A stretch of 64,000 nt of DNA from contig NZ_MLYO01000089.1 in NCBI RefSeq assembly GCF_001866665.1, positions 62,001 through 126,000 of the forward strand. Direction: 5' to 3'. Of this stretch, positions 27,746 to 36,605 are shown piece after piece. Below the pieces are notes generated by a model. It saw only the letters and a program-made list of their open reading frames with translations. It was not told where the DNA came from and searched no databases. The DNA comes from Streptomyces monashensis. GTDB lineage: Bacteria; Actinomycetota; Actinomycetes; Streptomycetales; Streptomycetaceae. The position numbers and the translations under genes are program-made. The first letter of the stretch is position 1, and every line of letters begins with the position of its first letter.

Positions 27746-27829
27746 CCCAAGCGTAAGGAAGATGCGCGAGCCTTGTGAAGAGCTTATGTGGTGCGCGCGT
27801 CCGACTCCAGAGGGTCTTCCACTTCGGTC

Positions 27830-30151
27830 TCAGCGGAATCGGCGCAGCCGCAGGCTGTTGGTCACCACGAACACCGAGGAGAAGGCCATCGCCGCGCCCG
27901 CGATCATCGGGTTCAGCAGTCCGGCGGCGGCCAGCGGCAGCGCGGCCACGTTGTAGCCGAAGGCCCACACCAGGTTCCCCTTGATCGTGGCCAGCGTCCG
28001 CCGGGACAGCCGTATCGCGTCCGCCGCCACGCGCAGATCCCCGCGCACCAGCGTCAGATCGCTCGCCTCGATCGCCGCGTCCGTGCCGGTGCCCATCGCC
28101 AGCCCCAGATCGGCGGTGGCCAGCGCGGCCGCGTCGTTGACGCCGTCGCCGACCATCGCCACCGCGCGACCCTCGTCCCGCAGCCGCCGCACGACGTCCA
28201 CCTTGTCCTCGGGCAGCACCTCGGCGTACACGTGTGCCGGGTCGATGCCGACCGTCCGCGCGACCGCCTCGGCGACCGTCCGGTTGTCGCCGGTGAGCAG
28301 CACCGGCGTGAGTCCGAGGGCGCGCAGCTCGCGGACCGCCTCGGCGCTGGTCTCCTTGACCGTGTCGGCGACGGCGAGGACCCCGCGGGCCCGACCGTCC
28401 CAGCCGGCCACGACCGCCGTACGGCCCTGCTCCTCGGCCTCGCGGGCCGCCTGGACCAACGCGTGCGGAAGGACGTCGTACAGGCGCCCCACGGCCACCT
28501 CGCGGCCGTCCACGCGCCCGCGTACGCCTCGCCCGGGGGCGTTCTCGAAGTGCTCGACCTCCGGCAGGGCTCCGACTCGCTCCTCGGCCCCCGCGGCGAC
28601 GGCGCGGGCGACCGGGTGCTCGGAGGCGTGCTCCAGGGCGCCGGCCAGCCGCAGCAGCTCCTTCTCGTCCTCGCCGTCGGCGACGTGGACCGCCTGGAGC
28701 GTCATCCGGCCGGTGGTGACCGTGCCCGTCTTGTCGAGGACGACCGTGTCGACGCGCCGGGTGGACTCCAGCACCTCGGGGCCCTTGATCAGGATGCCGA
28801 GCTGGGCGCCGCGGCCGGTGCCGACCATCAGCGCGGTCGGCGTGGCGAGGCCCAGCGCGCACGGGCAGGCGATGATCAGGACGGCGACGGCCGCGGTGAA
28901 CGCGGCGACCGGGTCCCCGGTCAGGCCCAGCCAGACGCCGAACGTGGCGAGCGCGATGCCGATGACGACGGGCACGAAGACGGCGGAGACCCGGTCGGCG
29001 AGCCGCTGCACCTCGGCCTTGCCGTTCTGCGCGTCCTCCACCAGCTTCGCCATGCGCGCGAGCTGGGTGTCCGCGCCGACCCGGGCGGCCTCGACGACCA
29101 GCCGCCCGCCCGCGTTGACCGTGGCCCCGGCGACCCGGTCGCCCGGTCCCACGTCCACCGGCGCCGACTCGCCGGTCAGCATGGACGCGTCCACCGCGGA
29201 GACGCCCTCGATCACGGTGCCGTCGGTCGCGATCTTCTCACCGGGCCGTACGACGAACCGGTCGCCGACGGCCAGGGACGCCACGGGGATCCGGACCTCA
29301 CGTCCGCCCGCCCGTCTCCCACCACCGCCCTCGACCGAGAGCCCTTCGGGCTCGCCCTCCTCGTATCGGAGTACCGCCACGTCCTTGGCGCCCAGCTCCA
29401 TCAGCGCGTGCAGGGCCGCGCCCGCCCGGCGCTTGGAGCGGGCCTCCAGATAGCGGCCGAGCAGGATCAGCGCGACGACGCCGGAGGCGACCTCCAGGTA
29501 GATGGCCGAGGCGCCGTCCATGCGCGAGACCGTGAGGCGGAACTCGTCGTGCATGCCGGGCATGCCCGCGTCGCCGAAGAACAGTGCCCACAGCGACCAG
29601 CCGAAGGCCGCCAGCGTGCCGACCGAGACCAGGGTGTCCATGGTGGCGGCGCCGTGCCGGAGGTTGGTCCAGGCGGCCCGGTGGAAGGGCAGGCCGCCCC
29701 AGACGACGACGGGCGCGGCGAGCGTGAGCGAGAGCCACTGCCAGTTGTCGAACTGGAGGGCCGGGACCATCGCGAGCAGGACGACGGGCAGCGCGAGCAG
29801 CGCGGAGACCAGCAGCCGCTGCCGGAGCGCGCCGAGTTCGGCGTCGTGCGCGGGAGGCTGCTCCGCCGTCGTCTCGGGCTGCGGCGGGGCGGGTTCCTCG
29901 GCGGTGTAGCCGGTCTTCTCCACGGTGGCGATCAGGTCGGCGATCGCGACGCCCTCGCCGAAGGAGATCCTCGCCTTCTCGGTGGCGTAGTTGACGGTGG
30001 CGCTGACGCCGTCCATCCGGTTGAGATTCTTCTCCACGCGCGCGGCGCAGGAGGCGCAGGTCATTCCGCCGATGAGCAGTTCGACCTCGGCGGGCTCGGA
30101 GGGGACCCCGGCTATCGCCGGGGCCTTGTCTGCACTGGTGGTGCTGGTCAT
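27830..30151 (-). CDS. copA: Copper-translocating P1B-type ATPase
   Basis: Exports Cu(I) across the cytoplasmic membrane. The 773-residue protein has one N-terminal HMA domain with GMTCASC (Cys32/Cys35), eight membrane helices, the ion-path motif CPC in IACPCALGLATP (about 427), phosphorylation motif DKTGT (about 475), the HP dipeptide in SEHPVARAV and the hinge GDGVNDAAAL. A His/Met-containing loop (GMPGMHDEF) lies between early helices. It follows copZ with an 85-base gap, and both probably read from the promoter at the CsoR-type palindrome. Confidence 0.95.
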   Translation of the reverse strand: MTSTTSADKAPAIAGVPSEPAEVELLIGGMTCASCAARVEKNLNRMDGVSATVNYATEKARISFGEGVAIADLIATVEKTGYTAEEPAPPQPETTAEQPPAHDAELGALRQRLLVSALLALPVVLLAMVPALQFDNWQWLSLTLAAPVVVWGGLPFHRAAWTNLRHGAATMDTLVSVGTLAAFGWSLWALFFGDAGMPGMHDEFRLTVSRMDGASAIYLEVASGVVALILLGRYLEARSKRRAGAALHALMELGAKDVAVLRYEEGEPEGLSVEGGGGRRAGGREVRIPVASLAVGDRFVVRPGEKIATDGTVIEGVSAVDASMLTGESAPVDVGPGDRVAGATVNAGGRLVVEAARVGADTQLARMAKLVEDAQNGKAEVQRLADRVSAVFVPVVIGIALATFGVWLGLTGDPVAAFTAAVAVLIIACPCALGLATPTALMVGTGRGAQLGILIKGPEVLESTRRVDTVVLDKTGTVTTGRMTLQAVHVADGEDEKELLRLAGALEHASEHPVARAVAAGAEERVGALPEVEHFENAPGRGVRGRVDGREVAVGRLYDVLPHALVQAAREAEEQGRTAVVAGWDGRARGVLAVADTVKETSAEAVRELRALGLTPVLLTGDNRTVAEAVARTVGIDPAHVYAEVLPEDKVDVVRRLRDEGRAVAMVGDGVNDAAALATADLGLAMGTGTDAAIEASDLTLVRGDLRVAADAIRLSRRTLATIKGNLVWAFGYNVAALPLAAAGLLNPMIAGAAMAFSSVFVVTNSLRLRRFR

Positions 30152-30236
30152 GCCCGGACTCCAGACATCGGACCGGACCGCGCGGAGCCAGTATCAGCTG
30201 GTCGGTACGGCCCGGTCGGGGAATTGAGGGTGTCGC

Positions 30237-30476
30237 TCAGGCGCGGCCGGCCAGCTCGAAGCCGGCTTCGTCCACGGCCGCGCGCACGGCCTCGTCGTCC
30301 GGCTCGGACGTGGAGACGACGGTCACCTCGCCGGTCGACGCCACGGCCTTCACCGAGGTGACACCGGGGATCTCGGAGACCTCGGCGGAGATGGCGCCTT
30401 CGCAGTGGCCGCAGCTCATGCCCGTCACCTTGTAGACGGTGGTGACGGAACCCGGGGTGTCGGTGTGGGTGGTCAT
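30237..30476 (-). CDS. copZ: Copper chaperone, HMA domain protein
   Basis: A 79-residue Atx1/CopZ-like protein with metal site GMSCGHC (Cys22/Cys25) in one ferredoxin-like HMA fold. It carries Cu(I) to the N-terminal domain of the ATPase. The ATG is preceded by GAGGAG. First gene of the copZ-copA unit, directly downstream of the CsoR-type palindrome. Confidence 0.93.
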   Translation of the reverse strand: MTTHTDTPGSVTTVYKVTGMSCGHCEGAISAEVSEIPGVTSVKAVASTGEVTVVSTSEPDDEAVRAAVDEAGFELAGRA

Positions 30477-30563
30477 GTCGTTACTCCTCGTCGAGGCGTA
30501 GGGGGCCAGTGGGGTCCGCGAGGGCCACCGGGGCCGCGGGGGAACCCCCATGCTCCTCAGACT

Positions 30564-30580
30564 ATACCCCTAGGGGGTAT
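30564..30580. promoter_or_regulatory. CsoR-type copper operator
   Basis: ATACCCC-TAG-GGGGTAT is a perfect inverted repeat of the form bound by actinobacterial CsoR copper sensors. It stands 88 bases upstream of copZ and overlaps the last codons and TAG stop of the PrsW-like gene. No csoR gene is in the window. Confidence 0.75.
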
Positions 30581-31520
30581 TTCTCCAAGAGGTGTCCCGA
30601 CGCGCCAGCGAGCGCACCCAGCCGACCCCGGCCAGTGCCACCAGGGCCAGCCCGCCGACCGAGAACAGGGTGAACAGGTGCTCCTGTGCGGCGTTCGGAC
30701 GGGTGAGGTACGCGTGCGTGAAGAGCGGGCGGTTCGGATCGGCACCGGTCAGCCGGGCCGTCGCCCGGATCGCGATGCCGTGCGTCGAGTCCCACAGGAT
30801 GTGCAGCAGGGAGGTGCCGAGGCAGGCGCCGACGGCCGGCGCGGTGCGGCGGAAGCGCCCGTCCGGGCGGCGCCAGGACAGCAGGGCGGCGCCCGCGATG
30901 GCGGTCCACAGGCCGTGCCCGAGAGGCGTGAGCACCCCGCGCAGCATCTCCGTCTCCAGCAGCGTGCGCAGGGTCACGCCCTCGGCGGAGGCGGCCGCGG
31001 CGAACGCGTACCCGGCGCTCTCCAGTGCCGCGAAGCCGAAGCCGACTGCCGCGCCGAGCACCAGCCCCGCGCGCGTGCCGCGGATACCGGGCTGGCCGCG
31101 CAGCGCGAACGCCAGCGCCCCGAGCTTGGCGGCCTCCTCGATCAGGGCGACGCCGAGGGACAGCCCGAAGGAGGGGTGCAGCAGGTACGACACCGTCAGC
31201 GAGGCGCCGAGTACCCCGAGCGCGCCGCCGGCCAGGAAGCAGCCGAGGATCGCGCTGACACCCAGGTCGCGGCCGTGCCGCTCGTACGCCCACAGCACGA
31301 AGACGACCGGCACCAGAAAGCTGCCGAGCAGGATCAGCGTCGGCAGCGGCGTGCTGTCCCGGGCCTCGTACGTCACCCACGCCGTCAGCGCCCACAGGGC
31401 GAGCCCACCGCCCAGACAGCGCCGCCACAGACCCGCACGGATGCGGGGGTACGGCGGCGGGGGCTGCTGCGGGCCGGGGATGCGGGCCCTGGGGGTGCCG
31501 GGCGGCGGGGAGTGGGTCAC
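30570..31520 (-). CDS. PrsW-family intramembrane metalloprotease
   Basis: A 316-residue multi-pass membrane protein. After a Pro-rich cytoplasmic N-terminus (PQQPPPPYP) come about eight helices. The family motif is visible: EEAAK in a helix (LIEEAAKLGAL), FAALESAGYAF, LGHGLWTAIAG and HILWDSTHG with the zinc-binding His. PrsW in Bacillus cleaves an anti-sigma factor; the target here is unknown. The GTG start has GAGGGG 7 bases upstream. Its stop codon lies inside the CsoR-type palindrome, so the copZ operator occupies its coding end. Confidence 0.82.
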   Translation of the reverse strand: MTHSPPPGTPRARIPGPQQPPPPYPRIRAGLWRRCLGGGLALWALTAWVTYEARDSTPLPTLILLGSFLVPVVFVLWAYERHGRDLGVSAILGCFLAGGALGVLGASLTVSYLLHPSFGLSLGVALIEEAAKLGALAFALRGQPGIRGTRAGLVLGAAVGFGFAALESAGYAFAAAASAEGVTLRTLLETEMLRGVLTPLGHGLWTAIAGAALLSWRRPDGRFRRTAPAVGACLGTSLLHILWDSTHGIAIRATARLTGADPNRPLFTHAYLTRPNAAQEHLFTLFSVGGLALVALAGVGWVRSLARRDTSWRNTP

Positions 31521-31560
31521 GGGAGTCCCCTCGACTGCTGCTGGGCGATCTCTCCGCACT

Positions 31561-32271
31561 CTAGGCAGATGTGCCGGGCGGCGCAGTCCGGGTGATTCCC
31601 GGCGTCACCCGGGCGGCGGACCCGGCGCGGCCCTGCCCGATCCGGTCGCCGACCAGCGGTTCCAGGTAGCGGGTGAGGACGTTCTTGATCTCCTGGACGT
31701 AGGCCGCGCGCTCGGGGCCCTCATGGGTGAGGACCAGCTCCAGGCCCGCTTTGTAGATGCCGAGGCAGACGTGCGCCGTGCGGGTGACGTCCGCCGGGGA
31801 CGCGTCCGGCACGAGGGAGGCGAGCAGGCCTTCGACGCGGCCGATCAGCGAGGTGTGCAACTGGTCGTGCGCGTCGGTGATCCCGCCGGGCATGTCCGGG
31901 CCGTGCATCAGCGCGAAGAAGACCGGGTGGTCGGTGTTGAACGCGATGAACCGGTCGACGGCGGCCCCGACGGCCTCCTCCAGCGGGGTGGCGGGGTCGA
32001 CCGGCGCCAGCGCCTCGCCGTAGGCGTCGCGCATCTCGTGCATGAGCCGGTCGCCCAGCTCGATCGCGATGGCCTCCTTGTTCGGGAAGAACTGGTAGAG
32101 CGTGCCCGGTGAGACCCCGGCCTCGCGTGCGATCGCGTTGGTGCTGGCGGCGGTGTAGCCGGTGGTGCAGAAGACCTGGGCGGCGGCTTCGAGAAGCTGG
32201 GCGATACGGCGCTCGCCACGAGCCTGCCGGCGGCGCGGCTGCTCCTTCTGCGTCTGCGGGTTGTCGGGCAC
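31561..32271 (-). CDS. TetR-family repressor
   Basis: A 236-residue regulator. HTH at about 20-65 (RIAQLLEAAAQVFCTTGYTAAS, then GVSPGTLYQFFPNKEAI) and a ligand-binding C-terminal helical domain. Divergent from the MMPL transporter gene, with two matching inverted repeats 30 bp apart in between, it almost certainly represses that exporter and itself, released by a hydrophobic ligand (inference). GTG start with GGGGAT upstream. Confidence 0.92.
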   Translation of the reverse strand: MPDNPQTQKEQPRRRQARGERRIAQLLEAAAQVFCTTGYTAASTNAIAREAGVSPGTLYQFFPNKEAIAIELGDRLMHEMRDAYGEALAPVDPATPLEEAVGAAVDRFIAFNTDHPVFFALMHGPDMPGGITDAHDQLHTSLIGRVEGLLASLVPDASPADVTRTAHVCLGIYKAGLELVLTHEGPERAAYVQEIKNVLTRYLEPLVGDRIGQGRAGSAARVTPGITRTAPPGTSA

Positions 32272-32303
32272 GCGTTATCCCCAGATCTCCGAACGCGATT
32301 GAC

Positions 32304-32325
32304 AAACGCGAGCGGCCACTCGCAT
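32304..32325. promoter_or_regulatory. TetR operator 1
   Basis: AAACGCGAG-CGGCCA-CTCGC: inverted GCGAG/CTCGC arms with a 6-base centre, nearest to the TetR gene. Confidence 0.65.
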
Positions 32326-32332
32326 TCTTGTG

Positions 32333-32356
32333 AAACGCGAGCGATCTCTCGTGTTT
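32333..32356. promoter_or_regulatory. TetR operator 2
   Basis: AAACGCGAG-CGATCT-CTCGTGTTT: one mismatch between the 9-base arms. Its centre is 30 bp from that of operator 1, three helical turns, so both sites face the same side of the DNA. Confidence 0.68.
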
Positions 32357-32432
32357 GCCAGTTTACGGGCAATGACCGACTCATGCTGCCTGCCTGCGCG
32401 CCCATGAGCCAAGGTGAAGGGGACACCGCACG

Positions 32433-34676
32433 ATGACCGAAGTCAACAGCCCACCCCGGCCCGGCGGCTGGACCCGGTTCGTCACCGCCCGCCCCCGTCT
32501 GTCGCTGCTCGTGGCCCTGGTGCTCACCGCGCTCGCGGTGGTGGCCGGCGGCGGGGTCGCGGACCGCCTCGGCAGCGGCGGCTGGGAGGACCCGGCCGCC
32601 GAGTCGTCGTACGCGACCAAGGCCCTGGAGCGCGCGTTCCCCGACTCGCAGCCGAACCTGCTCCTGCTGGTCGACGCGGGCCACGCCTCCGTCGACGCCC
32701 CGGCCGTCGCCGCCCAGGCCCGTGACCTGACGCGCCGGCTCGCTGCGGAGAAGGGGGTGACCGGCGTCGGCTCCTACTGGCAGGCTGCTCCCGCGCAGGC
32801 CCCGGCCCTGCGCGCCGAGGACGGCCACGAGGCGCTGATCGCCGCCCGCATCACCGGCGACGAGAACGCGACGGCCAAGACCCTGGACCGGATAGCCCCG
32901 CACTACCGGGGCACGCACGGACCGGTGCGGGTGAAGCTCGGCGGCATCGTCGCGGTCCGCCAGGAGATGCAGACCACCATCAAGGCGGACCTGACCCGCG
33001 CCGAGCTGATCGCCCTGCCGATCACGCTGGTGCTGCTGGTCATGGTCTTCGGCAGCGCGGTCGCCGCCCTGCTGCCGCTCGGCATCGGCATCGTCGCCAT
33101 CCTCGGCACCAACGCCGTCCTGCGCGGTCTGACGACGTTCACCGACGTATCGGTCTTCGCGCTCAACCTGACGACGGCCCTCGGCCTCGGCTTGGCCATC
33201 GACTACGCCCTCTTCATCGTCCGCCGCTACCGCGAGGAACTGTCCACGGGCGCCGACCCGTCGGCCGCGGTCGGCACGACGCTGCGCACGGCCGGGCGCA
33301 CGGTGCTCTTCTCCGCCCTCACCGTCGCGGTCTCCCTCGCCGCCATGATGGTCTTCCCGCAGTACTTCCTGCGCTCCTTCGCCTACGCCGGCATCGCCGT
33401 GGTCCTGCTCGCCGCCGGCGCCGCCCTGATCCTGCTCCCGGCGGCGCTGGTCCTGCTCGGCCACCGGGTCAACTCCCTGGACCTGCGCCGCCTGTGGCGC
33501 CGCGACCGCGAGCCGAAGGCCGCCCAGGGCGCGGCCTGGGCGCGGACGGCAACCCTGGTGATGCGCCGCGCCCCGCTCTTCGCACTGGGCACGACCGTCC
33601 TGCTGGTCGTCCTCGGACTCCCCTTCCTGGGCGTGAAGTTCGGCACCGCCGACGACCGCCAGCTGCCCGCGGCCGCCGAGTCCCATGTGGTGCAGCAGCA
33701 CCTCCGCGAGAGCTTCCCGGGCAGCCCCGGCGGCGGTGTGGAGATCCTCGCCGAGGGCAGGGCGGCCCCGGACCAGTACGCCGCCTACGAACAGCGGGTG
33801 GCCGCCCTGCCCGAGGTGGCCCGCGTCGACGGCCCGCTGGTCAAGGGCGACGCCGCCTACTTCACGGTGCAGCCCCGGGGCGAGGCCGTGGACGACCCGG
33901 CCCAGCGTCTGGTGGGCGACATACGGGCCCTGCACGCCCCCTTCGTCACGAAGGTGACCGGTACGGCGGCCGTCCTGGTCGACACCAAGCACGCGATAGC
34001 CGAGCGTCTGCCCTGGGCGGCCGGGTTCATCGCCGTCGTCACCCTGCTCCTGGTCTTCCTGCTGACGGGCAGCGTGCTGATACCGATCCAGGCGGTCGTC
34101 CTGAACGCGCTCAGCCTGACGGCGATGTTCGGCGCCGTGGTCTGGGTCTTCCAGGACGGCCATCTCTCCGGCCCTCTCGGCTTCACGAGCACCGGCTCCA
34201 TCGAGACCACCCTGCCCGTGCTGATGTTCTGCGTGGCCTTCGGTCTCTCCATGGACTACGGCGTGTTCCTGCTGTCCCGCATCAAGGAGGAGTACGACCG
34301 CACGGGCGACCACGACGCGGCCGTACGGCACGGACTCCGGCGCACCGGTGGGCTGATCACCGCCGCGGCGGTCATCCTCGCCGTGGTGATGGTCGCCATC
34401 GGCACCTCCCGGGTGACGAACACCAAGATGCTCGGCCTGGGCATCGCCCTGGCCGTCCTGATGGACGCGATGGTGGTGCGCAGCCTGCTGGTCCCGGCGA
34501 TCATGCGGCTGACCGGCAGGGCGACATGGTGGGCGCCGGCGTGGCTGCGGCGACTGCACGAACGGTTCGGACTGAGCGAGGGCGAGCCGAAGGCGCCCCT
34601 CCCGGGGCCCGGGGCGGTACCGGCCGGCGGCGCCGCCGCGGAGCACGACCGGCCCCGACGCATCGTCACCGGTTGA
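32433..34676 (+). CDS. MMPL-family (RND) membrane transporter
   Basis: A 747-residue member of the MMPL family with two repeats, each one helix, a large extracytoplasmic loop and five helices. The proton-relay Asp-Tyr pairs are present in AIDYALFIVRRYREE (first repeat) and SMDYGVFLLSRIKEEY (second). Actinobacterial members export lipids, antibiotics or dyes. The short C-terminal tail is Pro/Gly-rich. Expression is likely held down by the divergent TetR protein through two operators in front of this gene. Confidence 0.92.
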   Translation: MTEVNSPPRPGGWTRFVTARPRLSLLVALVLTALAVVAGGGVADRLGSGGWEDPAAESSYATKALERAFPDSQPNLLLLVDAGHASVDAPAVAAQARDLTRRLAAEKGVTGVGSYWQAAPAQAPALRAEDGHEALIAARITGDENATAKTLDRIAPHYRGTHGPVRVKLGGIVAVRQEMQTTIKADLTRAELIALPITLVLLVMVFGSAVAALLPLGIGIVAILGTNAVLRGLTTFTDVSVFALNLTTALGLGLAIDYALFIVRRYREELSTGADPSAAVGTTLRTAGRTVLFSALTVAVSLAAMMVFPQYFLRSFAYAGIAVVLLAAGAALILLPAALVLLGHRVNSLDLRRLWRRDREPKAAQGAAWARTATLVMRRAPLFALGTTVLLVVLGLPFLGVKFGTADDRQLPAAAESHVVQQHLRESFPGSPGGGVEILAEGRAAPDQYAAYEQRVAALPEVARVDGPLVKGDAAYFTVQPRGEAVDDPAQRLVGDIRALHAPFVTKVTGTAAVLVDTKHAIAERLPWAAGFIAVVTLLLVFLLTGSVLIPIQAVVLNALSLTAMFGAVVWVFQDGHLSGPLGFTSTGSIETTLPVLMFCVAFGLSMDYGVFLLSRIKEEYDRTGDHDAAVRHGLRRTGGLITAAAVILAVVMVAIGTSRVTNTKMLGLGIALAVLMDAMVVRSLLVPAIMRLTGRATWWAPAWLRRLHERFGLSEGEPKAPLPGPGAVPAGGAAAEHDRPRRIVTG

Positions 34677-34724
34677 GACGACCGGGCTGTCTACTCTTCA
34701 CGGAGGTTCCCGAAAGGACTGCCC

Positions 34725-35768
34725 ATGCGAGCCGTCGTCTTCGAACGCCATGGCGCCCCCGCCGAGGTGCGCGAGCTGCCCGACCCCCGCCCGGCCCCCG
34801 ACGGCGTGGTCGTCCGGGTCGAGGCCACCGGGCTGTGCCGCAGCGACTGGCACGGCTGGATGGGCCACGACCCCGACATCGAGCTGCCGCACGTGCCCGG
34901 GCACGAACTCGCCGGTGTCGTCGAGGCCGTCGGTTCCCGGGTGACCCGCCGGCGGCCCGGTGACCGGGTCACCGTGCCGTTCGTCTGCGCCTGCGGCACC
35001 TGCCCGGCCTGCGCGGCGGGCGACCAGCAGGTGTGCGAGCGGCAGACCCAGCCAGGCTTCCACCACTGGGGCTCCTTCGCTCAGTACGTGGCGCTGGACC
35101 ACGCCGACGTCAACCTGGTCGCGATCCCGGACGACATGGCGTACGCCACCGCCGCCGCCCTCGGCTGCCGCTTCGCCACCGCGTTCCGCGCGGTGGTGCA
35201 GCAGGGCCGGGTGGCGGCGGGGGAGTGGGTTGCGGTGCACGGCTGCGGCGGGGTCGGGCTGTCCGCCGTGATGATCGCGGCGGCCTCGGGGGCGCGGGTG
35301 GTCGCCGTGGACGTGTCGCCGCAGGCACTGGACCTGGCGCGGAAGTTCGGTGCTGCGGTGTGCGTGGACGCCTCGCGCACCCCGGAGACGGCCGCGGCGA
35401 TCCGCGACCTGACCGGCGGCGGCGCCCACCTCTCCCTCGACGCCCTCGGCTCCCCGGCCACCTGTGCGGCGTCCGTGAACGGCCTGCGCCGGCGCGGCCG
35501 TCACGTCCAGGTCGGCCTGCTGCCCTCGGCCGACGGCACCACGCCCGTCCCGCTGGCCCGCGCCGTGGCCCTGGAGCTCGAACTGCTGGGCAGTCACGGC
35601 ATGGCCGCCCACGCCTATCCCGCGATGCTGGAGCTGGTCGGATCCGGGGTGCTGCGCCCGGACCTGCTGGTGACGCGCACCATCCTGCTCGACGCGGCTC
35701 CACAGGCCCTGGCCGAGATGGGTACGGCGCCGGGCGCGGGCGTGACGGTCATCGAGCCGTGGCGCTGA
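34725..35768 (+). CDS. Zinc-dependent alcohol dehydrogenase (MDR family)
   Basis: A 347-residue medium-chain dehydrogenase. The catalytic zinc ligands are recognisable (CRSDWHG, GHELAG), as is the structural zinc lobe with four Cys (CACGTCPACAAGDQQVC). The NAD(P)-binding loop reads HGCGGVGLSAVMIAAASGARVVAVDVS, with an acidic end to the second strand suggesting NAD. The substrate, an alcohol or polyol, is unknown. It lies 48 bases after the MMPL gene and may share its transcript. A hairpin follows. Confidence 0.9.
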   Translation: MRAVVFERHGAPAEVRELPDPRPAPDGVVVRVEATGLCRSDWHGWMGHDPDIELPHVPGHELAGVVEAVGSRVTRRRPGDRVTVPFVCACGTCPACAAGDQQVCERQTQPGFHHWGSFAQYVALDHADVNLVAIPDDMAYATAAALGCRFATAFRAVVQQGRVAAGEWVAVHGCGGVGLSAVMIAAASGARVVAVDVSPQALDLARKFGAAVCVDASRTPETAAAIRDLTGGGAHLSLDALGSPATCAASVNGLRRRGRHVQVGLLPSADGTTPVPLARAVALELELLGSHGMAAHAYPAMLELVGSGVLRPDLLVTRTILLDAAPQALAEMGTAPGAGVTVIEPWR

Positions 35769-35840
35769 CGGCCGCCCCCTCCCGGCCCAAGGCCACCGTG
35801 CCCGTCTCGCCCGCCGCGCGCACCTCCAACTGACCACGGC

Positions 35841-35864
35841 GCGGCCCCGGTTGTCCGGGGCCGC
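35841..35864. terminator. Bidirectional 10-bp hairpin
   Basis: GCGGCCCCGG-TTGT-CCGGGGCCGC lies between the convergent alcohol dehydrogenase and small HTH genes. Confidence 0.7.
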
Positions 35865-35885
35865 GGCTGACGGTCGTGGGCCGGG

Positions 35886-36086
35886 TCAGTCGAACCGGCG
35901 GCCGCGGTTGCGGGGGCGGGAGGCGACCCAGGCGCGGACCGTGTCCGCGTACCAGTAGGGCTTACCGCGCTCCACGTGGTCGGGCGGGGGCAGCAGCCCG
36001 TGCTTGCGGTAGGACCGGACGGTGTCGGGCTGCACACTGATGTGCGCCGCGATCTCCTTGTAGGACCAGAGCCTTCGGTCGGTCAT
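35886..36086 (-). CDS. Small HTH DNA-binding protein (MerR/AlpA excisionase-like)
   Basis: A 66-residue protein with a winged-helix fold like AlpA/Xis: LWSYKEIAAHISVQPDTVRSYRKHG, then a wing GLLPPPDHVERGKPYWY and the helix DTVRAWVASRPRNRGR. The ATG follows GGGAGG by 7 bases. No integrase or att site is nearby, so this is more likely a small regulator than a prophage excisionase. It is divergent from the inositol operon across about 520 bases. Confidence 0.75.
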   Translation of the reverse strand: MTDRRLWSYKEIAAHISVQPDTVRSYRKHGLLPPPDHVERGKPYWYADTVRAWVASRPRNRGRRFD

Positions 36087-36499
36087 GAGTTGCACCTCCC
36101 TGCGCACACCGCGGCGGCGGCCGGGAAGGCCGTCGGGGGAGCCGGGCGCTGCGCTGGCGATCACCAAGCCTGCGTCCGGTGAACGACACGGGGTGAGGAG
36201 CGGACAGTGCCTGTCGTCACGGTGTGACGCACAGCCGACCTGCACGCGACACATGTGACACAAGACGGGTGTTTGTGACAGAACCGCCGCAAGGGGGTCC
36301 TTCGCGTGGTGCCCTGTCTCCGGGCACAGCGACACCGTGTCGGAGTCGGTGCCGTCGAGCAAGTGCCGTCAGGACCGCACGCCCCAGGAATCGGGCGCCG
36401 ATCCGATCCGGATGCGGGACAGTGAGGGGCAGGGTGACAGCGACGTCATGGGCGTCAGCGTGCAGGCGGATAGAAAGCGGTGTCAAGAGCTGGTCCGTA

Positions 36500-36509
36500 T
36501 GTCTGGACA
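36500..36509. promoter_or_regulatory. TGTC-TG-GACA operator candidate
   Basis: A perfect short palindrome directly upstream of the -35 box of the inositol promoter; GntR-family regulators often use GTC...GAC sites. The regulator is not in the window. Confidence 0.4.
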
Positions 36510-36514
36510 AAACA

Positions 36515-36543
36515 TTGACAGGATGGGCCCAGGAGGCTAGAAA
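36515..36543 (+). promoter_or_regulatory. Vegetative-type promoter for the inositol operon
   Basis: A consensus -35 TTGACA, a 17-base spacer and TAGAAA as -10. Transcription would begin near 36550, giving a leader of about 55 bases before iolC. Confidence 0.6.
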
Positions 36544-36605
36544 TCCGGGAAGAGCCGCGACGCGCCGGGAAAGAGCCGGGGATGAGCTGTGACGAAGGGA
36601 AGTCG

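Larger units (their letters stand above)
27155..27829. other. 675-bp gap without a convincing gene
   Basis: It lies between convergent gltA and copA. Open frames here have no Streptomyces codon bias and no ribosome sites, and the DNA is less GC-rich past 27430. It holds the gltA terminator, a GTACGG/CCGTAC-rich palindrome at 27295-27315 and a hairpin near 27727. A small RNA or a decayed gene is possible; nothing proves either. Confidence 0.4.
36087..36605. other. 519-bp upstream region of the inositol operon
   Basis: No gene seen. The left part may carry the promoter of the small HTH gene. The right part holds a TGTC-TG-GACA palindrome and a good vegetative promoter just before iolC. Open frames here have poor codon bias. 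Confidence 0.5.

Noticed and set aside
27495..27956. A 153-codon plus-strand open frame in the gltA-copA gap
   Set aside because: No ribosome site, no third-position GC bias, and it runs antisense into copA.
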